From NCBI GenBank assembly GCA_963836405.1, contig CAWIJL010000009.1, positions 124,001-188,000 of the forward strand: 64,000 nucleotides of DNA, read 5' to 3'. The stretch comes from CAWIJJ01 sp963836405 (GTDB taxonomy: Bacteria > Acidobacteriota > Terriglobia > Bryobacterales > Bryobacteraceae). Numbering within the stretch: position 1 is the stretch's first letter; each line of letters starts with the position of its first letter. The translations under genes were made by a program, and so were the position numbers. The notes below the pieces were generated by a model that was not told the DNA's origin, searched no databases, and was given only the letters and a program-made list of their open reading frames with translations. This document shows positions 18,144 to 26,014 of this stretch, piece by piece.

Positions 18144-19211
18144 TTAGACTGCCGTTTGGACCAGGTGCTTTTTGGCAGCGCGCTCGCCCCTGACGCCCTG
18201 GAGGAAGCGCAGGAAAATGTAGAGCGAGAGCGAGCCGACGAGGCCCAGGATCAGGATGGCGGCGGCGGTGTTCATGGCCGGAGCCAGCCCCGGGTAAGCG
18301 CCGCCGATCAGCTTCATGATGATCGAGATACCGCAGCCGATGACCGCGATACCGAAGAAGAGGCGGATTCCGTAGCCTTTGACGTACTTGGTGGCCACCG
18401 AACCGATCTGCGCGCCGACCGAAGCGCCCAGCACCATGATTACGGCGGCGAGAAGTTCGGTGCGGCCCTTATAGCTGTAGGATCCGGCGCCGTACAGGCC
18501 GGAGATGGCAACTTCGAACAGGTCGGTGCCGACGGCGATGTGGGTGGGACAGCCCACCAGGTAAATGAGGGCGGGCATGCGGATGAGACCGCCGCCGATA
18601 CCCAGCACGCCCGCCAGCAGGCCGGTGACGAAACTGACGGACATGGGCAGCCACGCCGAGCAGCGGATTCCGGCCTTGCGGAAATGCACCACGGGGGGGA
18701 TTTTGATTTTGTGGAGGGTCTTATGCCACTCGATGCCCGTGGTCAGGGCGTCGAGTTTCCGGCCGGAGGCGAGCGCCTCACGCTCCTTCCTGCGCTTTTT
18801 GGCAAGATCGGCAAAAACCAGCCAGGCGATTAAAGTGAGCAGGACCAGGTACCCGGAACGGACGTACACGTCCACTTTGCCGATGCGTTCGAGCCACATG
18901 ATCATCTGCGCGCCGCATTCGAAGCCGGCCACCGTGCCGCCCACCATGATCAGGCCCAGCCTGTAATCGATATTGCCGAATTTAGAATGGCGGATGCTGG
19001 AAATGAGGGACGGGCCGGCCATCTGCGTGATGTCCGTACCGATGGCGAAAGCCATGGGGAAGCCGAGGATATTCAATCCCGGCGTCACCATCCAGCCTCC
19101 ACCCATACCGAAGAAGCCGCCGATCATGCCGACTCCCAAGCCGAGGATGATCAAGCCGGGCCAGAAGATCGAAACTCCGGCCACCGGCATCGTAATATTT
19201 AGCCAGTCCAT
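18144..19211 (-). CDS. TauE/SafE (TSUP) family permease 1
   Basis: 355 residues with AAGGAGA upstream. About eight hydrophobic segments form two repeats, each with a glycine-rich signature (GVGMIGGFFGMGGGWMVTP and GLLAGVLGIGGGLIRMP) typical of TSUP transporters. The family exports sulfite, sulfoacetate and related organosulfur anions. A longer cytoplasmic loop (residues about 135-200) separates the halves. It pairs with a second TSUP gene at 19546-20505 in one operon. Specificity cannot be read; sulfite or another sulfur oxyanion is the contextual guess. Confidence 0.85.
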   Translation of the reverse strand: MDWLNITMPVAGVSIFWPGLIILGLGVGMIGGFFGMGGGWMVTPGLNILGFPMAFAIGTDITQMAGPSLISSIRHSKFGNIDYRLGLIMVGGTVAGFECGAQMIMWLERIGKVDVYVRSGYLVLLTLIAWLVFADLAKKRRKEREALASGRKLDALTTGIEWHKTLHKIKIPPVVHFRKAGIRCSAWLPMSVSFVTGLLAGVLGIGGGLIRMPALIYLVGCPTHIAVGTDLFEVAISGLYGAGSYSYKGRTELLAAVIMVLGASVGAQIGSVATKYVKGYGIRLFFGIAVIGCGISIIMKLIGGAYPGLAPAMNTAAAILILGLVGSLSLYIFLRFLQGVRGERAAKKHLVQTAV

Positions 19212-19250
19212 CAGACAGGTCTCCTTAAGGAAAAACCAGCCATACGGTTA

Positions 19251-19541
19251 TTAGTGCTCCGCCAGCACCCGGCTTTTGAGATTGATTCCCAGGCGCAGCA
19301 GAACCAGTTCCGTGAGCCGGCCCGTTAGCAGCGCCAGCAGCGGAATGGTGATGATCGTCGTCAACGCGAACAGGAGGTGGCTTTCGTTGTAAAGGTTCAT
19401 CCACCACGCGATCCAGGCGGGGAAACGGCGGCTGTCGGCAACCAGGACGATGTGCTCGCCGCCGCCCTCGGCCGCACGGAGCGGCAGGGCGGTGAGGAAC
19501 CAGAGCGCGCAGAACAGCACGTTGAAAAATCGTGTATGCAT
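19251..19541 (-). CDS. Small exported two-helix membrane protein
   Basis: 96 residues. A signal-like segment (FNVLFCALWFLTALPLRA) is followed by a short polar region and a second hydrophobic helix (LLFALTTIITIPLLALLTG) before a basic tail. It lies between two TSUP permease genes, 4 bp after one and about 40 bp before the other, so it is probably a subunit or assembly partner. No family recognised. Confidence 0.6.
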   Translation of the reverse strand: MHTRFFNVLFCALWFLTALPLRAAEGGGEHIVLVADSRRFPAWIAWWMNLYNESHLLFALTTIITIPLLALLTGRLTELVLLRLGINLKSRVLAEH

Positions 19542-19545
19542 GGTT

Positions 19546-20505
19546 TCAAACGCTCCAAAGACGAGGCGCCGATGCGGGCGGGAATATCACGCTCGCGTGG
19601 GCCGCCGGACTCAACAGGTTGGCTGGTTCCACCAGGAGGCCGATCACCATTTTGACTACGACGATGAGGGCCAGAGAAGCGAGGATGATCAGCAACTGGT
19701 CGCCGCGCATGAAGCGCGTCATGCGCGCGCCGAGCTGGGCGCCGATGGTGGAGCCGAGGGCCAAAAGCAGCGCGAGGACCAGATCCACGGTATGGTTGGC
19801 GGTGGCCTGCATGTAGGTGACTCCGGCGCAGGTGAAGAGGATCTGGAACAGGTCAGTGCCTACAGCCACGTGGGCGGGCATGCGCAGCAGGTAGACCATC
19901 ATAGGGACCATCATGAAACCGCCGCCGACGCCCATTATGGAGGCGAGGATTCCCACGATGACGCAGAGAAAGAACGGAGCGAGGAGGGAATGGCGCACTC
20001 CGGAGCGCTGAAAATCGACCTGCCAGGGAAGTCGCTTGAGCCAACTTCCACCGGCCGCGGGTCGATGCGACTTCGCGGCCATGGGCCCGCGCCGCAGGTT
20101 CTTGAGGCTGGCCACGAACATGGTGCCGCCGACGCAGCCCAGTACGATGATGTAGGTGAATGTAATCAGGAGGTCGGCGTTGCCGAGCGACCGCAGGACA
20201 CGAATGACCTGGACGCCGAGGCCGGCCCCGAACAGGCCGCCGCCGAGCAGGGTGAGCCCCATTTTGAAATCGACGTTGCCGAGACGGAAGTGGGCGGCGA
20301 CGGCGGAAGAGGAGGCGGCCACGATCTGGCAGGAATCGGAGGCGGCTGCGACGGTAGGCGGAATGCCCACCATCATGAGAATTGGGGTGAGGAGAAACCC
20401 GCCTCCCACACCGAGCAGGCCGGATAGAAATCCCACCAGGCTGCCTGCTCCGACAAGAATCCAGACGTTGATGCTGATACCGGCGACGGGCAGAAATATG
20501 TCCAT
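19546..20505 (-). CDS. TauE/SafE (TSUP) family permease 2
   Basis: 319 residues from the ATG at 20505, which has TTGGAG 13-8 bases upstream; the frame extends ten codons more without a ribosome site. Two glycine-rich TSUP signatures are present (SLVGFLSGLLGVGGGFLLTP and GILASIMGVGGGFMMVP) within about eight membrane segments. It is the first gene of the operon that ends with dsrN. The duplicated permease arrangement suggests either a hetero-oligomer or two substrates, such as sulfite and thiosulfate; this is inference. Confidence 0.85.
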   Translation of the reverse strand: MDIFLPVAGISINVWILVGAGSLVGFLSGLLGVGGGFLLTPILMMVGIPPTVAAASDSCQIVAASSSAVAAHFRLGNVDFKMGLTLLGGGLFGAGLGVQVIRVLRSLGNADLLITFTYIIVLGCVGGTMFVASLKNLRRGPMAAKSHRPAAGGSWLKRLPWQVDFQRSGVRHSLLAPFFLCVIVGILASIMGVGGGFMMVPMMVYLLRMPAHVAVGTDLFQILFTCAGVTYMQATANHTVDLVLALLLALGSTIGAQLGARMTRFMRGDQLLIILASLALIVVVKMVIGLLVEPANLLSPAAHASVIFPPASAPRLWSV

Positions 20506-20651
20506 TCGCAACGCTCCAACCCAACGCCGGATCATCAGGTCTGAAAAGACTTGTTTACAGCTCGGATCACTTATAGCATACTTTTTTCATCGGGACCAGA
20601 GGTTTGAAATTTCCGGCAAAAGAGCCTGGCCCCGCAACTAAGGTGACAACA
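20506..20651. promoter_or_regulatory. Divergent control region between the TSUP-dsrN operon and citrate synthase
   Basis: 146 bp, AT-richer than its flanks. It contains two stretches related to the elements before sat and aprBA: TCAGGTCTGAAAAG at about 20535-20548 and GACCAGAGGTTTGAAATTT at 20594-20612, compared with ACCAGGTYTAAATT. AAGGTGA precedes the citrate synthase ATG. No sigma-70 boxes are assigned with confidence. Confidence 0.4.
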
Positions 20652-21959
20652 ATGGAGAACAAAGTCTTAACCTTAAGCGACGGCCGTACAGACAAGGTCT
20701 ATTCCGTCCCCATAGACCATGACACGATCCGCGCGATGGACCTGCGGCAGATCAAAGAGAACGCGGACGACTTCGGGATGATGACCTACGATCCCGCGTT
20801 CATGAACACCGCTTCCTGTCGCAGCAGCATCACGTTCATCGACGGGGATCGCGGCATTCTGCGTTATCGCGGCTATCCGATCGAGGAACTGGCGGAGAAA
20901 TGCACATTTCTCGAGGTCGCCTATCTGCTGCTCAATGGCGAGCTGCCGAACGCAACGGAGCTCGACAACTGGGTGGATCTGGTCAAGCACCACACCATGC
21001 TGCACGAGACGACCAAGAAGTTTCTCGAAGGCTTCCGCTACAACGCGCATCCGATGGGGATGCTGGTCAGCACGGTAGCCGCGCTGTCCACGGTTTATCC
21101 GGAGGCGCGCAACGTGCTCGATGCGAAGAACCGGCAGCTCCAGACCGTGCGCCTGATCGCCAAGATGCCGACGATCGCGGCCTACACATATCGCCACAGC
21201 CTGGGGCTTCCCTACGTGTATCCGGACAACGATTTGCGCTACACGGCCAATTTCATGAATATGCTCTGGAAAATGCTGGAGCCGAAATATGTGGCCAATC
21301 CGGTGCTGTCGCGGGCGCTGTCGATCCTGTTCATCCTGCATGCCGACCACGAGCAGAATTGCAGCACGAACGCGATGCGGGCGGTGGGCAGCTCGCAGGC
21401 GGATCCGTACCTGGCGACAGCGGCGGCGGCGGCGGCCCTTTCCGGTCCGCTGCACGGCGGGGCCAACGAGCAGGTGCTCCGCATGCTGGACCAGATCGGC
21501 ACGAAGGACCGCATTCCGGAGTACATCGAGCAGGTGAAGGCGGGCAAGCTGAAACTGATGGGCTTCGGCCACCGCGTCTACAAGAATTACGATCCGCGGG
21601 CGCGTATCATCAAGTGGACGGCCGAGCAGGTGTTTGGGGTCACGGGCCGCAACCCGAAGCTGGATATCGCGCTGGAACTCGAGAAGATCGCGCTCGAAGA
21701 CGAGTACTTCGTGAAGCGCAAACTGTATCCCAACGTGGACTTCTATTCGGGGATCATTTACCAGGCGATGGGCTTCAAGCCGGACATGTTCACGGTGCTG
21801 TTCGCGATTCCGAGAACGGTGGGCTGGCTGGCGCACTGGGACGAACTGCTGCGCGATCCGGAACAGAAGATCGCCCGCCCGCGGCAGGTGTATGTCGGTT
21901 CCGACGTACGCCACTTGCCGGCGGAGAAGCCGATGATCGAGGTGGCAGCGAACGCGTAA
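20652..21959 (+). CDS. gltA: Citrate synthase
   Basis: 435 residues from the ATG at 20652, preceded by AAGGTGA. It condenses oxaloacetate and acetyl-CoA. The catalytic residues are visible: histidines in PLHGGANEQVL and GFGHRVYKNYDPRA and the aspartate in NVDFYSGIIYQAMG. CoA and substrate contacts are also present (ILHADHEQNCST). Length and order are normal for bacterial type II enzymes. It is divergent from the TSUP-dsrN operon and converges on the second kinase/BON gene. Together with mdh it embeds two TCA enzymes in the sulfur locus. Confidence 0.96.
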   Translation: MENKVLTLSDGRTDKVYSVPIDHDTIRAMDLRQIKENADDFGMMTYDPAFMNTASCRSSITFIDGDRGILRYRGYPIEELAEKCTFLEVAYLLLNGELPNATELDNWVDLVKHHTMLHETTKKFLEGFRYNAHPMGMLVSTVAALSTVYPEARNVLDAKNRQLQTVRLIAKMPTIAAYTYRHSLGLPYVYPDNDLRYTANFMNMLWKMLEPKYVANPVLSRALSILFILHADHEQNCSTNAMRAVGSSQADPYLATAAAAAALSGPLHGGANEQVLRMLDQIGTKDRIPEYIEQVKAGKLKLMGFGHRVYKNYDPRARIIKWTAEQVFGVTGRNPKLDIALELEKIALEDEYFVKRKLYPNVDFYSGIIYQAMGFKPDMFTVLFAIPRTVGWLAHWDELLRDPEQKIARPRQVYVGSDVRHLPAEKPMIEVAANA

Positions 21960-21963
21960 AAGG

Positions 21964-21992
21964 TCCGGCGTCCGGTTGTCCCGGGCGCCGGA
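21964..21992. terminator. Possible bidirectional terminator between converging genes
   Basis: A 7-bp perfect stem TCCGGCG/CGCCGGA with a 15-base loop lies between the gltA stop (21959) and the stop of the minus-strand kinase/BON gene (21997). No clear T-run follows on the plus strand, so intrinsic termination is only possible. Confidence 0.4.
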
Positions 21993-21996
21993 GCGT

Positions 21997-22806
21997 TTAC
22001 GAACGGACGGGTGAAGCCATCTGATCCACGTTGACGCTTGCGACGCCCGGGACGGAAGCGGCGATTTGCCGCACCTCGTCCACTTCGCGCATATTGGCGG
22101 CCGAGCCTAGCACCGTGATGGTGTCTTCGTGCGCGTCGACATCCACTTCTAGGTGCGCGGTTGCGTCATTGAGCGCGAGCTCGACACGCACGCGTGAGGC
22201 GAGGGCCATTTCGTCCATGCGGGCCTGGCAGCAGGGCGTGAATTGAAAGCACCGCTGCCGCGCCAGAGTGGTGACCGCCTGGCACGCCTCGGCGATGTCC
22301 ATGAATTCCAGATTCAACACGATGTCGTAGTTAGAGGGATCGCCCCAGTCGACGCCGTAGAGATACTGCGTCCACTTGCGGCGATCCTGGTCCATTCCGG
22401 AAATGTAGTCGAGGGCTTCGGCGCGGCTCAACTTCAGCCGATCCTGCGCCATTTTCACGCGCAGTTCGATGGGGGCGATGATGCGCACGCGAACGATGTG
22501 CGGGCCGCCCCGGAGCAGCAGGTGGCCGGCGTTGCCGTGGTACACGGCCTGGCCCGTGCGGACCTCCTCAACCAGCGCCGCCTGAATCAGCACCATGTAC
22601 AGGTACTTCTTGTGGCGGAGGCGTTCGAGGAACGTCGGCGGCTTCTGCAGCGCTTCGCTCAGTTCTTCCTGCGAGACCCCGTGGGCCGCGGCGCGTTCCA
22701 CGATGATTTCGCGATCGATGCAGCGGTATCCGAGGGATTGGGAGAGACACTCGGCCAGCATCTTGCCGCCGCTGAAGGATCCTCTGGAAATCGTAATTAC
22801 CGACAT
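21997..22806 (-). CDS. Cytidylate-kinase-like protein with C-terminal BON domain (copy B)
   Basis: 269 residues, the same length and layout as copy A at 1356-2165: P-loop ITISRGSFSGGKMLAECLS, CIDREIIVERAA, DQDRRKWTQYLYG, then a C-terminal BON-like domain (AHLEVDVDAHEDTITVLG, SVPGVASVNV). The P-loop ends GGKM and lacks the usual Ser/Thr after Lys, as in copy A, so the loss is shared by both paralogues. It is divergent from the SUMT fusion with about 50 bp between starts. Two such proteins at both flanks of the sulfur genes suggest a dedicated role. Function unknown. Confidence 0.75.
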   Translation of the reverse strand: MSVITISRGSFSGGKMLAECLSQSLGYRCIDREIIVERAAAHGVSQEELSEALQKPPTFLERLRHKKYLYMVLIQAALVEEVRTGQAVYHGNAGHLLLRGGPHIVRVRIIAPIELRVKMAQDRLKLSRAEALDYISGMDQDRRKWTQYLYGVDWGDPSNYDIVLNLEFMDIAEACQAVTTLARQRCFQFTPCCQARMDEMALASRVRVELALNDATAHLEVDVDAHEDTITVLGSAANMREVDEVRQIAASVPGVASVNVDQMASPVRS

Positions 22807-22854
22807 GCTCCGCCTTCCTGCCGCCCGTTTGAATGAATTTCGGAGTTGCGGCTC

Positions 22855-24609
22855 ATGTTATCATCGTATTCGGTCTTCAGCCGAACGCAAGAGAATCTTG
22901 CAAGAGAATTTGTGCCGCCTGGAAAAGTGTACTTGGTGGGCGCCGGCCCAGGCCACCCCGAGTTGCTGACTGTCAAAGCTGCAAAGCTTCTGCAGGCCGG
23001 CGACGTAATCATCTACGACCGTTTGATTCAGGAGGAGATTCTCGCGCTGGCGAAACCGTCGGCGGAGCGGATCTACCTCGGCAAGTCGGTCGGACTCCAC
23101 GAATCGCGGCAGGAAGAGATTTTTGAAGTGCTGCTGCGCAAGGCGCAGGAGGGCAAGATCGTTGTCCGGCTTAAAGGCGGAGATCCGTTTCTGTTCGGAC
23201 GGGGCGGGGAAGAGGCCGAGTTCCTGGCCGAACACGGTGTGGCTTTCGAAGTGGTGCCGGGCGTTTCGTCGGCGCTGGCCGCGCCGGCCAGTGCGGGAAT
23301 CGCGGTCACGCACCGGGACACGGCTTCGTCGGTGGCGATCGTAACGGGCCATGAAGCGAATCGCGATCACAGCCGGCTGAACTGGGCGGCGCTCGCAGGC
23401 ATCGACACGCTCGTCTTCCTGATGGCGGTGCGCTCTGTGGGCCGGGTGGCCGGGGAGCTGATCGCGCATGGACGGGATCCGGAGACGCCGGCGGCCATGA
23501 TCCAGATGGCGTTTTGGCACGGCGAAAGGGTGGTCACCGGAACGCTGGCCACAATCGCGGAAGAAGTGGAGCGCGGAGGAATCGAGCCTCCGGCCACACT
23601 GGTGGTGGGAGAAGCGGTGCGGCTGCGCGAGAAGCTCAAGACGGCCCATCGCGATCTGCGCCGGCGGCCCGATGCGGCGCCGCACTTCGAACCGGCGCCG
23701 GTGCCGGACGAACTGCTGCGCATGGCGTCGGCCGGCACCGGCAGCCAGGTTCTCCGCGTGGCTTTGGCAACTTCTCTGTTCGACCGGCTGGAGGAGTGGC
23801 GGACATCGTCGCAGCTCGCGGCCGGTCTGGGACTCAACCGCAGCGGCCTCGCCGAACTGCTGGAGTGTCTGGTGGCGATGGGGCTGCTCGAGGGCGGGCC
23901 GGATGGATACCGCAACCTCGAACTCGCATCGCGCTACCTGCGCGAAAGCTCACCCCATTCGCTGCGGCCGGCGCTGTTGTACCAGGCGGCGCATCTTGCG
24001 CCGTTGACCGCCGTGGGTCGCTACCTGCTTGACGGCCGGGGTGAGGAGTCGCGCGCGGAAATGCAGGAACTGCACCGGCAGTCGTGCGAATGTCTGGCAC
24101 GCTACGCCGCTCCGTTTGTGCTGGACAAGCTGGAGCTGGCGCCGCACGGGCCGGCATTGCTGGTTGGGTGGGGCGGCAGTACGTACCGGGAAATCGCATC
24201 GCGACGGTGGCCGGAACTGGCATTCGAGGAGCGGAACCCGTTTGGCGCGGACGGGTGGGGCGATCCGGCGAAGGCGATCGGCAACGGAGGCGGCGCTTAC
24301 GGAAGCGTGCTGCTTTCCGGCCTGCTGCCCGCTTGCGACCGTCAGCAGTTCGGCCCGGCTCTCGAGAGTGCGGCGCGCCTGGTGAGGCCCGGCGGCCTGC
24401 TGGTGCTGCACGATTCCTTCGTGTGTTCGGAAGCGACGCCGCCGCCCGAGATCCTGCTGTTCGCGCTGGGCCGGCACGTCATGAGCGGAGGCAGCCGGAA
24501 CTGGACGGTCTCGCGGTTGGAGAGCGAACTGGCCAGGCTCGGATGGCGCATGCTCCAAAGGCAGACCATTCCCGGCGGAACTCAGCTTGTAACCGCCGTC
24601 TCCGCGTAG
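22855..24609 (+). CDS. Uroporphyrinogen-III C-methyltransferase fused to an O-methyltransferase-like module
   Basis: 584 residues from ATG 22855 (GGAG nine bases upstream; a TTG at 22846 is possible). Residues about 20-260 are a SUMT/CobA domain: VYLVGAGPGHPELLTVKA, DVIIYDRL, VRLKGGDPFLFGRGGEE, VVPGVSSALAAPASAGI, THRD. SUMT makes precorrin-2, the precursor of siroheme. Residues about 285-375 look like the winged-helix dimerisation domain of plant-type O-methyltransferases (VALATSLFDRLEEW, LGLNRSGLAELLECLVAMGL). Residues about 400-584 resemble their SAM domain (LLVGWGGSTYREIASR, LRPGGLLVLHDSF), with a weak glycine motif. The fusion is unusual and may add a methyl group to a tetrapyrrole or act in regulation. 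Inference only. Confidence 0.85.
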   Translation: MLSSYSVFSRTQENLAREFVPPGKVYLVGAGPGHPELLTVKAAKLLQAGDVIIYDRLIQEEILALAKPSAERIYLGKSVGLHESRQEEIFEVLLRKAQEGKIVVRLKGGDPFLFGRGGEEAEFLAEHGVAFEVVPGVSSALAAPASAGIAVTHRDTASSVAIVTGHEANRDHSRLNWAALAGIDTLVFLMAVRSVGRVAGELIAHGRDPETPAAMIQMAFWHGERVVTGTLATIAEEVERGGIEPPATLVVGEAVRLREKLKTAHRDLRRRPDAAPHFEPAPVPDELLRMASAGTGSQVLRVALATSLFDRLEEWRTSSQLAAGLGLNRSGLAELLECLVAMGLLEGGPDGYRNLELASRYLRESSPHSLRPALLYQAAHLAPLTAVGRYLLDGRGEESRAEMQELHRQSCECLARYAAPFVLDKLELAPHGPALLVGWGGSTYREIASRRWPELAFEERNPFGADGWGDPAKAIGNGGGAYGSVLLSGLLPACDRQQFGPALESAARLVRPGGLLVLHDSFVCSEATPPPEILLFALGRHVMSGGSRNWTVSRLESELARLGWRMLQRQTIPGGTQLVTAVSA

Positions 24610-24867
24610 AGTTATTCCTCGCATAGCGCAATCGCCAAATCCACCCGCGGCGAAATATGGGTTTTCCATCACAGCAATCCGGACTTTCCGCATGCGGGAG
24701 AGTTCCGCGGCCGGGGTGGGCGGCCAGGTGAAGAGGAACTCGACAAGGAGCTGAACCTGCACGACGGGCGGAGCCTCCGATCGAAGCAAAACGGGCGCTG
24801 AAATTCGACTTTCAAGTAAATAAGACCTGAATCTCTGCATCTAAAGATATCCGTCTTGTATCGATTG
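24610..24867. other. Intergenic stretch after the SUMT fusion
   Basis: About 260 bp without a supportable plus-strand gene. A minus-strand frame passes through here and far into the SUMT gene, but it is antisense to a well-supported gene and is not accepted. The last 60 bases become AT-rich and lead into the marR-aprBA operator. Confidence 0.4.
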
Positions 24868-24896
24868 TTGACCAGGTTTAAATTCGATTTGGTCAA
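24868..24896. promoter_or_regulatory. Palindromic operator candidate before marR-aprBA-qmo-dsr
   Basis: TTGACCA and TGGTCAA form a perfect 7-bp inverted repeat with a 15-bp AT-rich spacer, 23 bp before the marR-like ATG. It is the only clear palindrome in this promoter. An element sharing ACCAGGTYTAAATT lies before sat (8616-8640). It is a likely binding site for the MarR-like protein or another sulfur regulator. Confidence 0.55.
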
Positions 24897-24919
24897 ACAT
24901 CCATGACAAGGTGAAGCCG

Positions 24920-25558
24920 ATGCAGTCTGGCGAAGAAAACGTCGTCGGTGCAGGTGTCACAGCCGATCTCAGCAACGAGTTTCTCAGCAGCGCGCGCGTC
25001 CTGGCATGGTCGGTACGCGAGGTGATCGAGCGCACCGTGCTGCGCGAGGTATCCGCGGACAAGCTGACATTTGCGCAGCTCAAGCTGCTCTACCTGGTGG
25101 CGCACACCGACGTCATCAGCATCGGTGACGCGGCGGCGTTCCTGGGGGTGACCTGCGGCGCGGTGAGCAGGACGGTGGAGAAGTTGGTGCGCCGGCGCCT
25201 TCTGCGCCGGGTGGCCCCGCAGGAAGACCGGCGGCTGATCCGGCTGGCACTGACCGAAACCAGCCGCAAGCTGATCGAGGCATACCAGATCGCGCGGGAC
25301 CATCGCGCGAGAATGGCCTTCCGCCAGTTCGCCCCGGAAGACCTCCGAAGAACATCCGAGCTGCTGGACCGGCTGGCGGGGGCGATCGTCAGCGACGGCT
25401 CGGATCCGAATGCCGTCTGCATGCAGTGCGAGATCTACGTTCGCGATCAGTGCAGGTTTGGCGAATACGGTCACCGCAACTGTTTTTATCAACGACACAA
25501 GAAGCAGGCCCAAACCAACCGGTACGACCGGGGTCCTGCGGAAGGAAAGGTGGACTAA
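24920..25558 (+). CDS. MarR-family regulator with four-cysteine C-terminal motif
   Basis: 212 residues from ATG 24920, with AAGGTGA six bases upstream. Residues about 45-140 are a MarR winged helix: LTFAQLKLLYLVA, SIGDAAAFLGVTCGAVSRTV recognition region, RRLLRRVAPQEDRRLIRLAL wing. Residues about 165-195 add a C-x2-C-x7-C-x9-C motif (CMQCEIY, DQCRFGEYGHRNC), which suits an Fe-S cluster or zinc and is not part of ordinary MarR proteins. The stop codon overlaps the aprB start (TAATG), so translation is coupled. It is the first gene of the long apr-qmo-dsr operon and probably its autoregulated sensor. Confidence 0.88.
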   Translation: MQSGEENVVGAGVTADLSNEFLSSARVLAWSVREVIERTVLREVSADKLTFAQLKLLYLVAHTDVISIGDAAAFLGVTCGAVSRTVEKLVRRRLLRRVAPQEDRRLIRLALTETSRKLIEAYQIARDHRARMAFRQFAPEDLRRTSELLDRLAGAIVSDGSDPNAVCMQCEIYVRDQCRFGEYGHRNCFYQRHKKQAQTNRYDRGPAEGKVD

Positions 25559-25998
25559 TGCCGAGCTACGTCAATCCGGACAAGTGCGATGGATGCAAAG
25601 CGCTGGACAAAACCGCATGCCAGCACATTTGCCCCAACGACCTGATGGTCCTGGACAAAGACAAGATGAAGGCTTACAACCGGGACGTTTCGATGTGCTG
25701 GGAGTGCTACAACTGCGTCAAGATCTGTCCCACGCAAGCCGTTGAAGTCCGCAGCTACGCTGATTTCGTGCCACTGGGCGCTTCGGCGACGCCGATGCGT
25801 TCCACGGATACGATCCTGTGGACGGTCAAGTTCCGGAACGGAACGATTAAGCGTTTCAAGTTCCCGATTCGCACGACACCGGAAGGGAAGGCCGTTCCGG
25901 ATGGCGGATTCGAAACCAAGGGCGGCCTGGACAGCCCGTTGCTATTCACCGAGCCGGCGTCGATCGGAATGGACGACGTATTCCGGTTGAACAACTGA
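25558..25998 (+). CDS. aprB: Adenylylsulfate reductase beta subunit
   Basis: 146 residues from the ATG that overlaps the marR stop by one base. AprB is the electron-transfer subunit of dissimilatory APS reductase and carries two [4Fe-4S] clusters. Seen: CDGCKALDKTACQHICPNDL (an insertion between Cys 1-2 and later Cys is typical of AprB) and CWECYNCVKICPTQAVEV. The C-terminal half forms the extended beta region that wraps AprA (ILWTVKFRNGTIKRFKFPIR). Length fits the family. Cytoplasmic; the partner AprA follows after 16 bp. Confidence 0.96.
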   Translation: MPSYVNPDKCDGCKALDKTACQHICPNDLMVLDKDKMKAYNRDVSMCWECYNCVKICPTQAVEVRSYADFVPLGASATPMRSTDTILWTVKFRNGTIKRFKFPIRTTPEGKAVPDGGFETKGGLDSPLLFTEPASIGMDDVFRLNN

Positions 25999-26014
25999 GA
26001 GGAGAAGGATTGCA

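Noticed and set aside
23950..24840. Minus-strand frame over the end of the SUMT fusion and the gap, with a protein-like stretch MRKVRIAVMENPYFAAGGFG
   Set aside because: Mostly antisense to the SUMT fusion; no ribosome site near the possible starts and no family recognised.
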